A stretch of 64,000 nucleotides of DNA from Collinsella sp. AF02-46-1 (GCF_003465825.1 NZ_QSBV01000013.1:17509-81508), one strand, 5' to 3'; counted from the stretch's first letter, positions 50,562 to 58,599 are shown. Numbers and translations: made by a program. The notes: generated by a model not told the origin, from the sequence alone.

Positions 50562-51218
50562 GTGAACGAGACCGTACGTCGCTTTTTGCCGATGGTCGAT
50601 TTCCTGGAGCAGATACTCGGCAAAAACAGCGAGATCGTGCTGCACGATTTCTCGGATCCCGACCACGCCATCGTCGATATTCGCAACGGCATCGTGAGCG
50701 GCCGTAAGGTCGGCGGTCCCGCCACCGATCTGGCGCTCAAGATCATGCACGACCCAAAGTATCGCGACCTGCCGTTTATTACGGGCTATGAGGGGCGCGG
50801 TGCCGGTGGCAAGACGTTGGAGTCAGCGACGTACTTTATCCGCGAGGATAAAGAGATCGTCGGCATGCTCTGCGTCAACACCGATCTCTCGACCGTGCGC
50901 TCCATCAACGCCATGGCACAGCAGCTCATGGCCTGCTTCGACGCGGCGCCGACGCGCACGGAGCCCGCCCCTATCGAGGTCGAAAGCCTTTCGGAGTCCA
51001 CACAGGAGCTCATCGACCGCAGCATTGCCGAGTTGCTGAGCGCGCGCGGGCTGGATGTAGCGTCGCTTGGCCAGAGCGACCGCGTGGACGTCATTCGCCA
51101 CCTCAACGGCAACGGCGTGTTTATGCTCAAGGGCGCCGTGGCCTGCGCCGCCACCGCGCTGGGCATCTCGGAGCCCAGCGTCTACCGCTACCTGCAAAAA
51201 GTTCGCAAGGAGGGCTAA
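50562..51218 (+). CDS. YheO/DauR-type transcriptional regulator 2
   Basis: A 218-residue paralogue of the regulator at 22,898: N-terminal YheO sensor domain (EIVLHDFSDPDHAIVDIRNG, IVSGRKVGGPATDLAL, VGMLCVNTDLS) and C-terminal helix-turn-helix (NGVFMLKGAVACAATALGIS, EPSVYRYLQKVRK). The start is GTG with AAAGGAG upstream. It is divergent from permease 2 and so probably governs uptake and the ssnA-ygfK-xdhD block in response to a pathway metabolite. Confidence 0.85.
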   Translation: MNETVRRFLPMVDFLEQILGKNSEIVLHDFSDPDHAIVDIRNGIVSGRKVGGPATDLALKIMHDPKYRDLPFITGYEGRGAGGKTLESATYFIREDKEIVGMLCVNTDLSTVRSINAMAQQLMACFDAAPTRTEPAPIEVESLSESTQELIDRSIAELLSARGLDVASLGQSDRVDVIRHLNGNGVFMLKGAVACAATALGISEPSVYRYLQKVRKEG

Positions 51219-51272
51219 ACGTGATCCCTTGGGGACGAAGGGAAACGGATCATTTTTGTCGCATCGCTTGAC

Positions 51273-51311
51273 AAAAGACCCTGCAGCTCGCACGCGCTGC
51301 AGGGTCTTTTT
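51273..51311. terminator. Bidirectional terminator between the regulator and ridA
   Basis: GACCCTGCAGC pairs perfectly with GCTGCAGGGTC, flanked by AAAA on one side and TTTTT on the other. It serves both convergent genes. Confidence 0.92.
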
Positions 51312-51340
51312 GCATGTCATGTTTAGTTGTTACCAACACC

Positions 51341-51718
51341 TTAGAGAGCGGCGACAACCTCGATCTCGACCAGACCGCCAGCCGGAAGAGCGGCAACCTG
51401 GAAAGCGCTGCGCGCGGGGAACGGGGCCTCGAACTTGGAGGCGTAGATCTCGTTTACGGCAGCGAAGTCGGCAATGTCAGCCAGGTAGACTGTGGTCTTG
51501 ACGACATCGGCAAAGGTGGCGCCGGCAGCGGTCAGCAGGGCCTCGACATTAGCAAGGGACTGCTTAGCCTGGGCCTCGACACCCTCGGGCAGCTTGCCGG
51601 TCGCGGGATCGATGCCCAGCTGGCCGGACAGAAACACCATGTTGCCAGTCTGGATACCGGGGGAATACGGGCCGATGGCTGCGGGTGCGTTATCGGAAGA
51701 CACGACGGTCTTGCTCAT
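51341..51718 (-). CDS. ridA: RidA-family enamine/imine deaminase
   Basis: A 125-residue RidA protein, which hydrolyses reactive 2-aminoacrylate and related imines. Typical segments: AIGPYSPGIQTGNMVFLSGQ, then GIDPATG and the C-terminal ARSAFQVAALPAGGLVEIEV containing the substrate-binding arginine. The ATG at 51,718 has AAGGAG upstream; the longer frame lacks similarity. Diaminopropionate ammonia-lyase (ygeX) releases 2-aminoacrylate, so ridA here looks like the detoxifying partner of the purine pathway. Confidence 0.93.
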   Translation of the reverse strand: MSKTVVSSDNAPAAIGPYSPGIQTGNMVFLSGQLGIDPATGKLPEGVEAQAKQSLANVEALLTAAGATFADVVKTTVYLADIADFAAVNEIYASKFEAPFPARSAFQVAALPAGGLVEIEVVAAL

Positions 51719-51805
51719 GTTTTTCTCCTTACAAGTAAAAGGGAACGGGAGCGCGGCGTTCACACCGGGAGGCACAGTTCGGTCTGAACACCGCGCTTGA
51801 TTGGG

Positions 51806-51834
51806 ATAGTACTCAAGGTTTCCGCGCGATGCAA
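51806..51834 (-). promoter_or_regulatory. Promoter candidate for ridA
   Basis: TTGCAT, 17 bases, TACTAT on the minus strand, about 85 bases before ridA. Confidence 0.4.
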
Positions 51835-51978
51835 GATTATTATCACGTTGCGAGAATATTTTATCGCCCAACGGTTTCCCCGGACCGCTGAACGGTTCTC
51901 ATGTGGAGCAGCCAGTCCAAGCTGCTGAAGACTTTATCCCGCTTGGAACGCGGGCATCGCCTGCCGCGACGGCACCAC

Positions 51979-51984
51979 TATACT
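51979..51984 (+). promoter_or_regulatory. -10 element for the U32 peptidase gene
   Basis: TATACT lies 32 bases before the ATG at 52,017. No clear -35 is seen. Confidence 0.4.
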
Positions 51985-52016
51985 TTTGAGTATCTGAGCA
52001 TTTTGAAAGGCAGGAT

Positions 52017-54512
52017 ATGACCGCAACCGCCAGTCGAACCACCAACCGCAGACCCGAGCTTTTGGCGCCCGCCGGAGGGCCCGAGCCCTTTGCCGCCGCA
52101 CTCGCCGCCGGGGCAGACGCCATCTACTGCGGCATGGGCAGCTTCAACGCACGCCGCAAGGCCACCAACTTTACCGACGAGGCCTTTGAGCAGGCCTGCC
52201 GCGCCGCGCACCTGGCCGGCTCGCGCGTCTACGTCACGGTCAACATCGTCATCAAGGAATCCGAGATGAGCGATGCGTTGCAGCTCATCCATCGCTGCTC
52301 CACGCTGGGCGCCGACGCCTTCATCATCCAGGACTGGGGCCTGTTCTTTGAGGTCAAGCGCACCATGCCCGGCATCGAGACGCATATCTCGACCCAGGCG
52401 AACATCCACGACGACCGCGGAACCCTTTGGTGCCGCGAGCAGGGCGCCGACCGCGTGACCCTCTCGCGCGAGCTTTCCATCGACGAGATTGCCGCCATCC
52501 ACGATGCCGCGCCCGATGTGGACCTTGAGGTCTTTAGCCATGGCGCCATCTGCTTTTGCTACTCTGGCCTGTGTCTGCTTTCGAGCTTTGCCATGGCGGG
52601 ACGATCGGCCAACCGTGGCATGTGCGCCCAGCCCTGCCGCTTGCCCTACGAGCTGATCGACGAGAACGGTCGCTCGCTCTCCCCTGCCGGTCGCGAGCGC
52701 GCGCTGTGCCCACGTGACACCAACACCTCACAACTTGTTCGCCGCCTGTATGACGCCGGCGCTGCGTCGCTCAAGCTCGAGGGCCGCATGAAGGCGCCCG
52801 ATTACGTGTATTCCATCGTCGACGTGTATCGTCATCAGATTGATGACATGCTGGCCGATGTTTCGACCTCTAAGGACGAGGAAGCCGCCCGTCAGCGCCA
52901 GCTCAAGCGCTGCTTTAACCGTGACTTTACGCACGCCTACCAAGACGGCACCTCGGGTGACGAGATGATGAGTTACGAGCGCTCCAACAACCGCGGCCAG
53001 ATCGTGGGCACGGTGCTCGGCAGCCGCCTGGCCAACCGCGATGTGCGCGGGCTCAAGCCCGACGACCGCCGTCGCCGCGCCGCCATCGCCCGCATTGAGT
53101 TGTTTGAGCCCGTGGGCAAGGGCGACCTGCTGGAGCTTCGCCACGACGATGAGTTCGACCAGTTCCTGACCACCATCGCCGCCGATGATGCCGCTGCCGG
53201 CGATGTTATCGAGTGTCGCGTGCCCCGTAGCATGCCCGAGGGCTGCCGCGTGCGCGTGATTCGAAGCCAGCGCGCTATTGACGCTGCCAGCGCCGCGCTC
53301 AAGCGCGATGTGCTGCGCCGCCGAGCTGTTGATGTATCCGTCGTGGCGCGCCTGGGCGAGCCGTTTGCCGTCACACTCACCTGCTGCGACGACCCTTCGC
53401 TTACGGCCACGGCCACGGGCTTTACTGTCGAAGCCGCCAAGACCCGTGCGGTCGAGGCGTCCGATCTGGTTGAGCACGTCGGCCGCATGGGTTCCTCTCC
53501 CTTTGAGGCTGCGAGCTTTGAGGTGGCGCTCGATGAGGGCTGTGGCATGGGTTTCTCCGCCGTACATAAGGTGCGCGCCGCCGCTTGCAAGGCGCTGGAA
53601 GAGGCCATTCTGGCGCCGTACGCGGAGCGCGCGAAAACGCTCGAGCTGCCGGCGATTGTCACCAGTGATTCCCGCCCCGAGCCCGAGCACTACCGCGACG
53701 AGCCGCAGATCTGCGCCACCGTCACCTCGCTCGAGACCGCCGAGGCAGCGCGGGCGGAGGGTGCAACGCGCATCTACATGACCACCGACGCGCTCGATGC
53801 GGCCGAGCTCTCCCCCGCCGATACGTTTGAGCAGGACATCGTACCCGTGCTCGATGAGGTCTGCCGCGCCGTTGACCACGTCCGCGTTGACCCATGGGTT
53901 GTTGCCGGCGCCACGGTCGCTATTGGCAACATCTCTGAGCTTGCCCTGGCCGCCCAGGTTGGCGCCACGGCCGAGATTCGCTCTTGCCTGCCGGTGCACA
54001 ACACGCCCTGCATGGAGGCGCTTGCCGAGCGCGGAGCCGGTGCGTTTTGGCTCTCGCCCGAGATCACGCTCGACGAGATTGTCTCGCTCGGCGCCGCCGC
54101 GCCCGCGGCTCTAGGCATCACCGTCTTTGGCCGCCCGCGCGTCATGACAAGCGAGCATTGCATTCTGCAGGTTGCCAACGGCTGCATCCACGATTGCGCC
54201 AACTGCCGCCTGCGTGCCCGCAAGCTCTCGCTCAAGAATATCGACGGCAAGGTCATGCCGGTCCGTACCGACATCCACGGCCGCTCGCGCCTGTACGATG
54301 CCTACCCCATCGACCTTACGCCGCAGGTACCACAGCTGCTCGATGCCGGTGTGCGCCGTCTTATGGTGGACGGCACGCTGCTCGAGACGGATGAGGTGGG
54401 CCGCGCCGTCGCTCGCGTCCGCCGCGCCGTCGAGGCAGCGCAAGCCGGCCGCAAGCCCGCCGCCCGCCTGCGCGGTGCCACCTCGGGCTGCATGTTTGTG
54501 GGAATTAGTTAA
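52017..54512 (+). CDS. U32-family peptidase/RlhA-like protein
   Basis: An 831-residue member of peptidase family U32, a TIM-barrel group that includes RlhA (23S rRNA C2501 hydroxylation) and UbiU/V. Family motifs: ELLAPAGGPEPFAAALAAGADAIYCG at the start, EVFSHGAICFCYSGLCLLSS (the HGA..C..SG..CLLS signature) and NRGMCAQPCRLPY, which supply the conserved cysteines for a [4Fe-4S] site. A further cysteine group, NGCIHDCANCRLR, lies near residue 725. A role in rRNA modification is plausible but not shown. It precedes rluA by 15 bases. Confidence 0.88.
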   Translation: MTATASRTTNRRPELLAPAGGPEPFAAALAAGADAIYCGMGSFNARRKATNFTDEAFEQACRAAHLAGSRVYVTVNIVIKESEMSDALQLIHRCSTLGADAFIIQDWGLFFEVKRTMPGIETHISTQANIHDDRGTLWCREQGADRVTLSRELSIDEIAAIHDAAPDVDLEVFSHGAICFCYSGLCLLSSFAMAGRSANRGMCAQPCRLPYELIDENGRSLSPAGRERALCPRDTNTSQLVRRLYDAGAASLKLEGRMKAPDYVYSIVDVYRHQIDDMLADVSTSKDEEAARQRQLKRCFNRDFTHAYQDGTSGDEMMSYERSNNRGQIVGTVLGSRLANRDVRGLKPDDRRRRAAIARIELFEPVGKGDLLELRHDDEFDQFLTTIAADDAAAGDVIECRVPRSMPEGCRVRVIRSQRAIDAASAALKRDVLRRRAVDVSVVARLGEPFAVTLTCCDDPSLTATATGFTVEAAKTRAVEASDLVEHVGRMGSSPFEAASFEVALDEGCGMGFSAVHKVRAAACKALEEAILAPYAERAKTLELPAIVTSDSRPEPEHYRDEPQICATVTSLETAEAARAEGATRIYMTTDALDAAELSPADTFEQDIVPVLDEVCRAVDHVRVDPWVVAGATVAIGNISELALAAQVGATAEIRSCLPVHNTPCMEALAERGAGAFWLSPEITLDEIVSLGAAAPAALGITVFGRPRVMTSEHCILQVANGCIHDCANCRLRARKLSLKNIDGKVMPVRTDIHGRSRLYDAYPIDLTPQVPQLLDAGVRRLMVDGTLLETDEVGRAVARVRRAVEAAQAGRKPAARLRGATSGCMFVGIS

Positions 54513-54527
54513 CCGAAAGGCTTACAC

Positions 54528-55187
54528 GTGAACGAAGAACCTCAAGTCCTCTACTGCGATGCCTGGCTCATGGCTATCGACAAGCCCGCCGGCATGATCG
54601 TCCACGGCGACGGCACCGGCGAGCGCACGCTTACCGACTACGCCAGCGATCTGTTGCTGGCGATGGGCGACGGCTTTGCCGCGACTGACATGCAGCCGCT
54701 CAACCGCCTGGACCGCAACACCACCGGCGTGGTGCTGTTCTCGCTCGACAAGCAGACGCAACCCGCCTTTGACCAGATGGTCATCGACCACGCCTTCGAA
54801 AAGCACTACCTGGCGCTCGCCGAGGGCAAAATCGACTGGAACGAGAAGCTCATCGACAAGCCCATCGCCCGCGACCGCCACGATAGCCGCAAGATGCGCG
54901 TTGGCGCCAGCGGCAAGCCATCTCAGACGCGCGTCAAGGTACTCAAGCGCCTTAAGAGCCGCCGCGGCCTGCCCACGCGCTCGTATATTGATGTCGAGCT
55001 GCTCACCGGCCGCAAGCATCAGATCCGCGTGCACCTGGCAAGCGAGCATCATCCCCTGGTTGGCGACGACCTGTACGGAACGCCGCGCCCCTGCGGCCTC
55101 ATGCTCCATGCCCACAGCGTGTCCTTTACGCATCCCGTAACCGGCGAGCACATCCACATCGAAGCCCCTTGCCCCTGGGAGCCCTAA
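54528..55187 (+). CDS. RluA-family pseudouridine synthase
   Basis: A 219-residue pseudouridine synthase with the catalytic aspartate Asp62 in NRLDRNTTGVVLF (the usual HRLD has become NRLD), plus EKHYLALAEG and LLTGRKHQIRVHLA. It lacks an N-terminal S4 domain. The target rRNA or tRNA position cannot be told. The start is GTG with GAAAGG upstream; together with the U32 gene it forms an RNA-modification pair ended by a strong terminator. Confidence 0.9.
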   Translation: MNEEPQVLYCDAWLMAIDKPAGMIVHGDGTGERTLTDYASDLLLAMGDGFAATDMQPLNRLDRNTTGVVLFSLDKQTQPAFDQMVIDHAFEKHYLALAEGKIDWNEKLIDKPIARDRHDSRKMRVGASGKPSQTRVKVLKRLKSRRGLPTRSYIDVELLTGRKHQIRVHLASEHHPLVGDDLYGTPRPCGLMLHAHSVSFTHPVTGEHIHIEAPCPWEP

Positions 55188-55225
55188 ACCACCACAATGG
55201 GGACAGGCACCTTTGTGGTGGTTTT
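55186..55225. terminator. Terminator after the RluA-type gene
   Basis: AAACCACCACAA pairs perfectly with TTGTGGTGGTTT over 12 bp and is followed by a T run. It begins inside the stop codon. Confidence 0.9.
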
Positions 55226-55256
55226 GCCGCAATGACTCAGCCGCGGTCCCAAAACG

Positions 55257-55472
55257 TCTCGATCTGTAACAGTTAGAACCCGTTTTCCGGTCTATCTGTT
55301 ACAGATCGAGACATTCGAATCCCCCTTAAGGGAAAATCTCAATCTGTAACAGTAGCTCGGCAAAATCAGCCTCAGATGTTATAGATTTAGACAAACCACC
55401 AGCGTCGCCCCAAGCAATCTCAATCTGTAACATCTAGCCTGCTTTTAACGGTCTGGTTGTTACAGATTTAGA
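55257..55472. repeat. Alternating inverted array 3 (40-bp steps)
   Basis: Six 15-bp elements alternate: TCTCAATCTGTAACA at 55,257 (one change), 55,337 and 55,418, and the inverse TGTTACAGATTTAGA at 55,297 (as TGTTACAGATCGAGA), 55,377 (one further change) and 55,458. Centres are 40, 40, 40, 41 and 40 bp apart. The DNA between is not conserved. The array fills the gap between the rluA terminator and the deoR terminator; no gene lies here. Confidence 0.9.
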
Positions 55473-55489
55473 CAAACCGGCAGACAACG

Positions 55490-55525
55490 AAAGCGGCAAC
55501 GCCCGTAATGGACGTTGCCGCTTTT
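55490..55525. terminator. Terminator after deoR
   Basis: AAAGCGGCAACG pairs perfectly with CGTTGCCGCTTT over 12 bp with an 11-base loop. It lies 40 bases beyond the deoR stop codon on the minus strand and can act in both directions. Confidence 0.8.
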
Positions 55526-55564
55526 CTATTGAGAGAACTAAATGGTTTTGGCCTTGCCCCGCCG

Positions 55565-56311
55565 CTAGACCGTGACGACGTTGTCCATTGCCCGGTACTT
55601 TGCGGGCACCTCGCCCGCGGTAATAATTGTTGCGTCGCGGAAGTCCGCGAACTTGACGGGCGCCACCATGCCAAATTTGCTGGCGTCCGAGATTACGAAG
55701 CGTTTGGCCGTATGGCGCATCGAGATACGCTTGACCTGCGCTTCCTCGATATCGGGAGTCGTAAAACCCTGCTCGGCGGCAATGCCGTTGGAGCCCCAAA
55801 AGCCGCAGTTGAAGTTGTAGCGTTCTAGAGTTGCCAAGGCATCGGGGCCAACGAGCGCCTCGGTCTCGGGTTTGAGCTCGCCGCCCAGCACCACGGTACG
55901 CATGCCGCGCAAAGCGAGATGTTGAGCATGGAGCACGGAATCAGTCACATAGGTAACCCCTTCGAGATGCGGAAGATGCTCGATGAGCTTGAGGGTCGTG
56001 GAACCCGAATCGATATACACGAAACTATCGGGCTCCACAAGCGCCGCCGCACGGGCGCAGATGCGCTCCTTGTCGTCGTTATGGAGATCACTGCGCTCAC
56101 TGATCGTTAAGTCGCGCGTCACGTGCGCGCGCTCAAGGCTTGTCGCGCCACCGTGCACCTTGGCGATGCGGTGCGCTCGGTCAAGCGTCTGCAGGTCGCG
56201 TCGAATGGTAGAAGCCGTCACACCCAGGGCATCGGCAAGCTCTGGCACCGTTACTGAACCAGCCTGCTGCACCATCGAGACGATCGCATTGAGCCTATCT
56301 TCCGCGAGCAT
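55565..56311 (-). CDS. DeoR-family transcriptional regulator
   Basis: A 248-residue repressor with an N-terminal winged helix (VTVPELADALGVTASTIRRD, then HGGATSL) and a C-terminal sugar-phosphate sensor domain (FVYIDSGSTTLKLIEHL, VVLGGELKPETEALVGP, KRFVISDASKFGMVA). DeoR proteins usually sense phosphorylated sugars. It is cotranscribed with the oxidoreductase upstream (3-base gap, GGAGGAG inside that gene), so it probably controls this operon from the inverted repeats at 57,460-57,568. Confidence 0.92.
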   Translation of the reverse strand: MLAEDRLNAIVSMVQQAGSVTVPELADALGVTASTIRRDLQTLDRAHRIAKVHGGATSLERAHVTRDLTISERSDLHNDDKERICARAAALVEPDSFVYIDSGSTTLKLIEHLPHLEGVTYVTDSVLHAQHLALRGMRTVVLGGELKPETEALVGPDALATLERYNFNCGFWGSNGIAAEQGFTTPDIEEAQVKRISMRHTAKRFVISDASKFGMVAPVKFADFRDATIITAGEVPAKYRAMDNVVTV

Positions 56312-56314
56312 CGC

Positions 56315-57394
56315 TTACTCCTCCTCGGGGTAGACGACTCCCCAATCGGCACGGAGCTTGGTCATCAGCTCCATAACATCAGAAGCATAATCCAGAAGCT
56401 CACGCTTGGAATCATCGCCGGCGACGGCCTTCTCGAGGTCAGCCATCTCGTAGCACAGCGCGTAGGCCTCGGTGCCGGCGTGGACCTCCTCACGGTGACC
56501 GTCTGCAGTCCACACGATGATCGCATGGTCGGCACGCGGATACTCGTTGACCTCGATGTAGCACTTGTCAAAGCTGATGACCGAGCGCTTGGGTTGCTTG
56601 GAGTGAAGCGTAAGGCTCACGACGCCCAGCTGCTGCTCGGCATTGCGGCAGACGATGCCGCCCGCAACATCGACGCCAGTCTCGCAGGTGTTGCCTAGAG
56701 ACACGACCTCGGCGGGCTGGCTCGCCATAAACAGGCGCATGACGGACAGGGCATACACACCAATATCGAGCATGGCACCGCCGGCAAGACTACGGTTGTA
56801 GAAGCGGTTAGTCAGGTCGCCGTACTCCTTGTAGCTACCAAAGTTGAGTTGAGCGAGGTTCATGCGGCCGAACTCGCCGGCATCCATGCGGCGACGCAGC
56901 TCTTGATACAAGGGCATGTGGAGCACCGTGGTAGCGTCCATAAGGACCACGTTGTGCTCGGCGGCAATGGCACGGGCCTCATCGAGTTCAGCGGAATTGA
57001 GGGTAATGGCCTTCTCGCAGAGCACGTGCTTGCCGGCTGCCAGGGCAGCGCGCAGATAGGTGATATGAGTGTTGTGCGGGGTGGTGATGTAGACGGCGTC
57101 GATGCCCGGATCGGCGTAAAGGTCCTCGACCGTGTCATAAACCTTCTCAACGCCATACTGCTCAGCAAAAGCCTGAGCCTTGGACAGCGTTCGGTTGGCA
57201 ACGCCCGCGAGCTTGCGGCCGGCAAGGGCGAGAGACTGAGCCATCTGGTTGGCGATAACACCGCAACCGATCACAGCCCAACGAAGCTCGGGGGCCGTAA
57301 AGATATCGTCGGGGAACGGCTTGTCCTGGACCGAAGCGAACGCTGCTTTGGCGGCTGCCGCCGCGTCGAGCGGAGCCTGCTTGGAATCTGCCAT
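56315..57394 (-). CDS. Gfo/Idh/MocA-family oxidoreductase
   Basis: A 359-residue NAD(P)-dependent oxidoreductase acting on sugars or inositol-like compounds. The Rossmann motif is WAVIGCGVIANQMAQSLALA near residue 40; ITTPHNTHITY and HVLCEKAITLN (the EKP motif as EKA) follow. The C-terminal part is the typical alpha/beta domain. The substrate is unknown. It is first in the operon with deoR. Confidence 0.9.
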   Translation of the reverse strand: MADSKQAPLDAAAAAKAAFASVQDKPFPDDIFTAPELRWAVIGCGVIANQMAQSLALAGRKLAGVANRTLSKAQAFAEQYGVEKVYDTVEDLYADPGIDAVYITTPHNTHITYLRAALAAGKHVLCEKAITLNSAELDEARAIAAEHNVVLMDATTVLHMPLYQELRRRMDAGEFGRMNLAQLNFGSYKEYGDLTNRFYNRSLAGGAMLDIGVYALSVMRLFMASQPAEVVSLGNTCETGVDVAGGIVCRNAEQQLGVVSLTLHSKQPKRSVISFDKCYIEVNEYPRADHAIIVWTADGHREEVHAGTEAYALCYEMADLEKAVAGDDSKRELLDYASDVMELMTKLRADWGVVYPEEE

Positions 57395-57459
57395 TATGTG
57401 CCTCCTGTGTCATAGAACGCCTTGCTTTCTGACAGCTCTATATTCGCACAAACACGCGC

Positions 57460-57568
57460 GTCTGTGCGCGTTTGTGCGTATCTCACCGCTAAACGGTCAT
57501 TATTGTCCCGAAAACGGCACATATATACGCGGTAGTGCGCAATAGAACGCAAGAGAACGCGCACAGAC
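57460..57568. promoter_or_regulatory. Inverted repeats upstream of the oxidoreductase-deoR operon
   Basis: GTCTGTGCGCGTT (57,460-57,472) and its exact complement (57,556-57,568) are about 96 bp apart. GCACAAAC at about 57,446 pairs with GTTTGTGC at 57,470-57,477. These GTGCG/CGCAC-rich sites lie 65-175 bases before the oxidoreductase start and suit a DeoR operator with looping. Confidence 0.5.
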
Positions 57569-57600
57569 ACGCAAGCATGCAATTTACAGAGCACGACGCG

Positions 57601-57706
57601 CGACCGATATTGGCTCTTAGGCGGATAAGAATCTATGCTTGATGCATCCAGTAGGTTGATCCCCGATACGTCTCAGGCCGAAGATTTGCACAGGAGATAT
57701 CGGTCG
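57601..57706 (+). ncRNA. Structured RNA candidate (about 106 nt)
   Basis: CGACCGATAT pairs perfectly with ATATCGGTCG and encloses 86 bases with smaller stems (for example ATGC/GCAT). It ends 19 bases before a start codon with AGGAACGCC upstream. The layout is that of a riboswitch-like leader of the short gene at 57,726. I could not assign a class. Confidence 0.4.
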
Positions 57707-57725
57707 AAAGGACCCTAGGAACGCC

Positions 57726-57845
57726 ATGAAGATCGCCCTGCCCGCGAAGGACCTTCCCCAACGGCTAACCCACTCATTTAAGTCTGTCCCCAATGAGCAA
57801 GATAACTACTCAATTAAGTCTGTCCCCAATGAGTGCAATGAGTAG
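57726..57845 (+). pseudogene. Short, probably truncated gene (NifX-like start)
   Basis: The 39-codon frame begins MKIALPAKDLPQRLTHSFKS. The first nine residues resemble the start of NifX/NifB-associated dinitrogenase cofactor proteins, then similarity stops. The rest is formed by two copies of a 25-bp repeat (CTCAnTTAAGTCTGTCCCC plus AATGAG) at 57,773 and 57,809, 36 bp apart and so in frame. A gene cut by repeat insertion is the simplest reading. Confidence 0.4.
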
Positions 57846-57851
57846 GGATAG

Positions 57852-57885
57852 AAAAAGGCCCGGGTGCCGTGGCATCCGGGCCTTT
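57852..57885 (-). terminator. Rho-independent terminator after rplX
   Basis: AAAGGCCCGG.TGCC and GGCA.CCGGGCCTTT form a long stem followed by TTTTT on the minus strand. It ends the rplC-to-rplX transcript, so nothing reads from here into rplE. Confidence 0.93.
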
Positions 57886-57911
57886 GCTAGCAACTTGATG
57901 TTGCGGGCAGC

Positions 57912-58217
57912 TTAGAACTTGTGGCCGCACTTCTTGCAGACGCGCAGCTTGTTCTTGCCGTCCTTCTCGTGACCGACGCGGGTAACCTTACCGCACTCGG
58001 GGCAGACGAGATTGACGTTGGAGGCGTCGATGGGAGCCTCCTGCGAGACGATGCCGCCCTGCTGGTTGGCAGCGTTGGGCTTGACGGCCTTCTTGACGAC
58101 CGAAACGCCCTCGACAACGACCTTGTTCTCGGCGGGGAGAGCACGCAGGATAACGCCCTGCTTGCCGCGATCCTTACCAGAGAGAACCTGGACCTTATCG
58201 CCCTTCTTGATATACAT
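57912..58217 (-). CDS. rplX: 50S ribosomal protein L24
   Basis: L24 starts assembly of the large subunit. The 101-residue protein has the KOW motif ([20 protein letters not shown]) and a C-terminal zinc ribbon of two CxxC pairs (CPECGK, CKKCG). It is normally followed by rplE; here it is followed by a terminator and the next ribosomal gene is 46 kb away. Confidence 0.98.
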   Translation of the reverse strand: MYIKKGDKVQVLSGKDRGKQGVILRALPAENKVVVEGVSVVKKAVKPNAANQQGGIVSQEAPIDASNVNLVCPECGKVTRVGHEKDGKNKLRVCKKCGHKF

Positions 58218-58230
58218 ATATCTCCCCTAA

Positions 58231-58599
58231 CTACAGGGTCTCGGGAGCGAGCGAGACGATCTTCATGTACTTCTTGTCACGAAGCTCGCGAGCGACGGGC
58301 CCGAAGATACGGGTGCCGACGGGCGAACCATCGTTGTTGATGACAACGCAGGCGTTCTCATCAAAGCGAATGTAGGAGCCATCCTTGCGGCGGATCTCCT
58401 TAACGGTGCGAACGACGACGCAACGGACAACGTCCTTCTTCTTGACGTTGGCGCCAGGGGTAGCCTCCTGGACAGCACCGATGAACACATCGCCGATGCC
58501 TGCATAACGACGCTTGGAACCGCCAAGCACCTTGATGCAGCGAATCTTGCGAGCGCCGGAGTTGTCGGCGACGTTCAGCATGGTTTGCATCTGAATCAT
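58231..58599 (-). CDS. rplN: 50S ribosomal protein L14
   Basis: The 122-residue protein starts [20 protein letters not shown] and ends IVSLAPETL, both typical of L14, which forms an intersubunit bridge. It lies 13 bases before rplX. The 118-base gap from rpsQ contains a three-way-junction RNA. Confidence 0.98.
   Translation of the reverse strand: MIQMQTMLNVADNSGARKIRCIKVLGGSKRRYAGIGDVFIGAVQEATPGANVKKKDVVRCVVVRTVKEIRRKDGSYIRFDENACVVINNDGSPVGTRIFGPVARELRDKKYMKIVSLAPETL

Noticed and set aside
55257..55472. CRISPR array
   Set aside because: Orientation alternates from element to element and there is no leader or cas gene; the 40-bp steps do not reflect a repeat-spacer unit.
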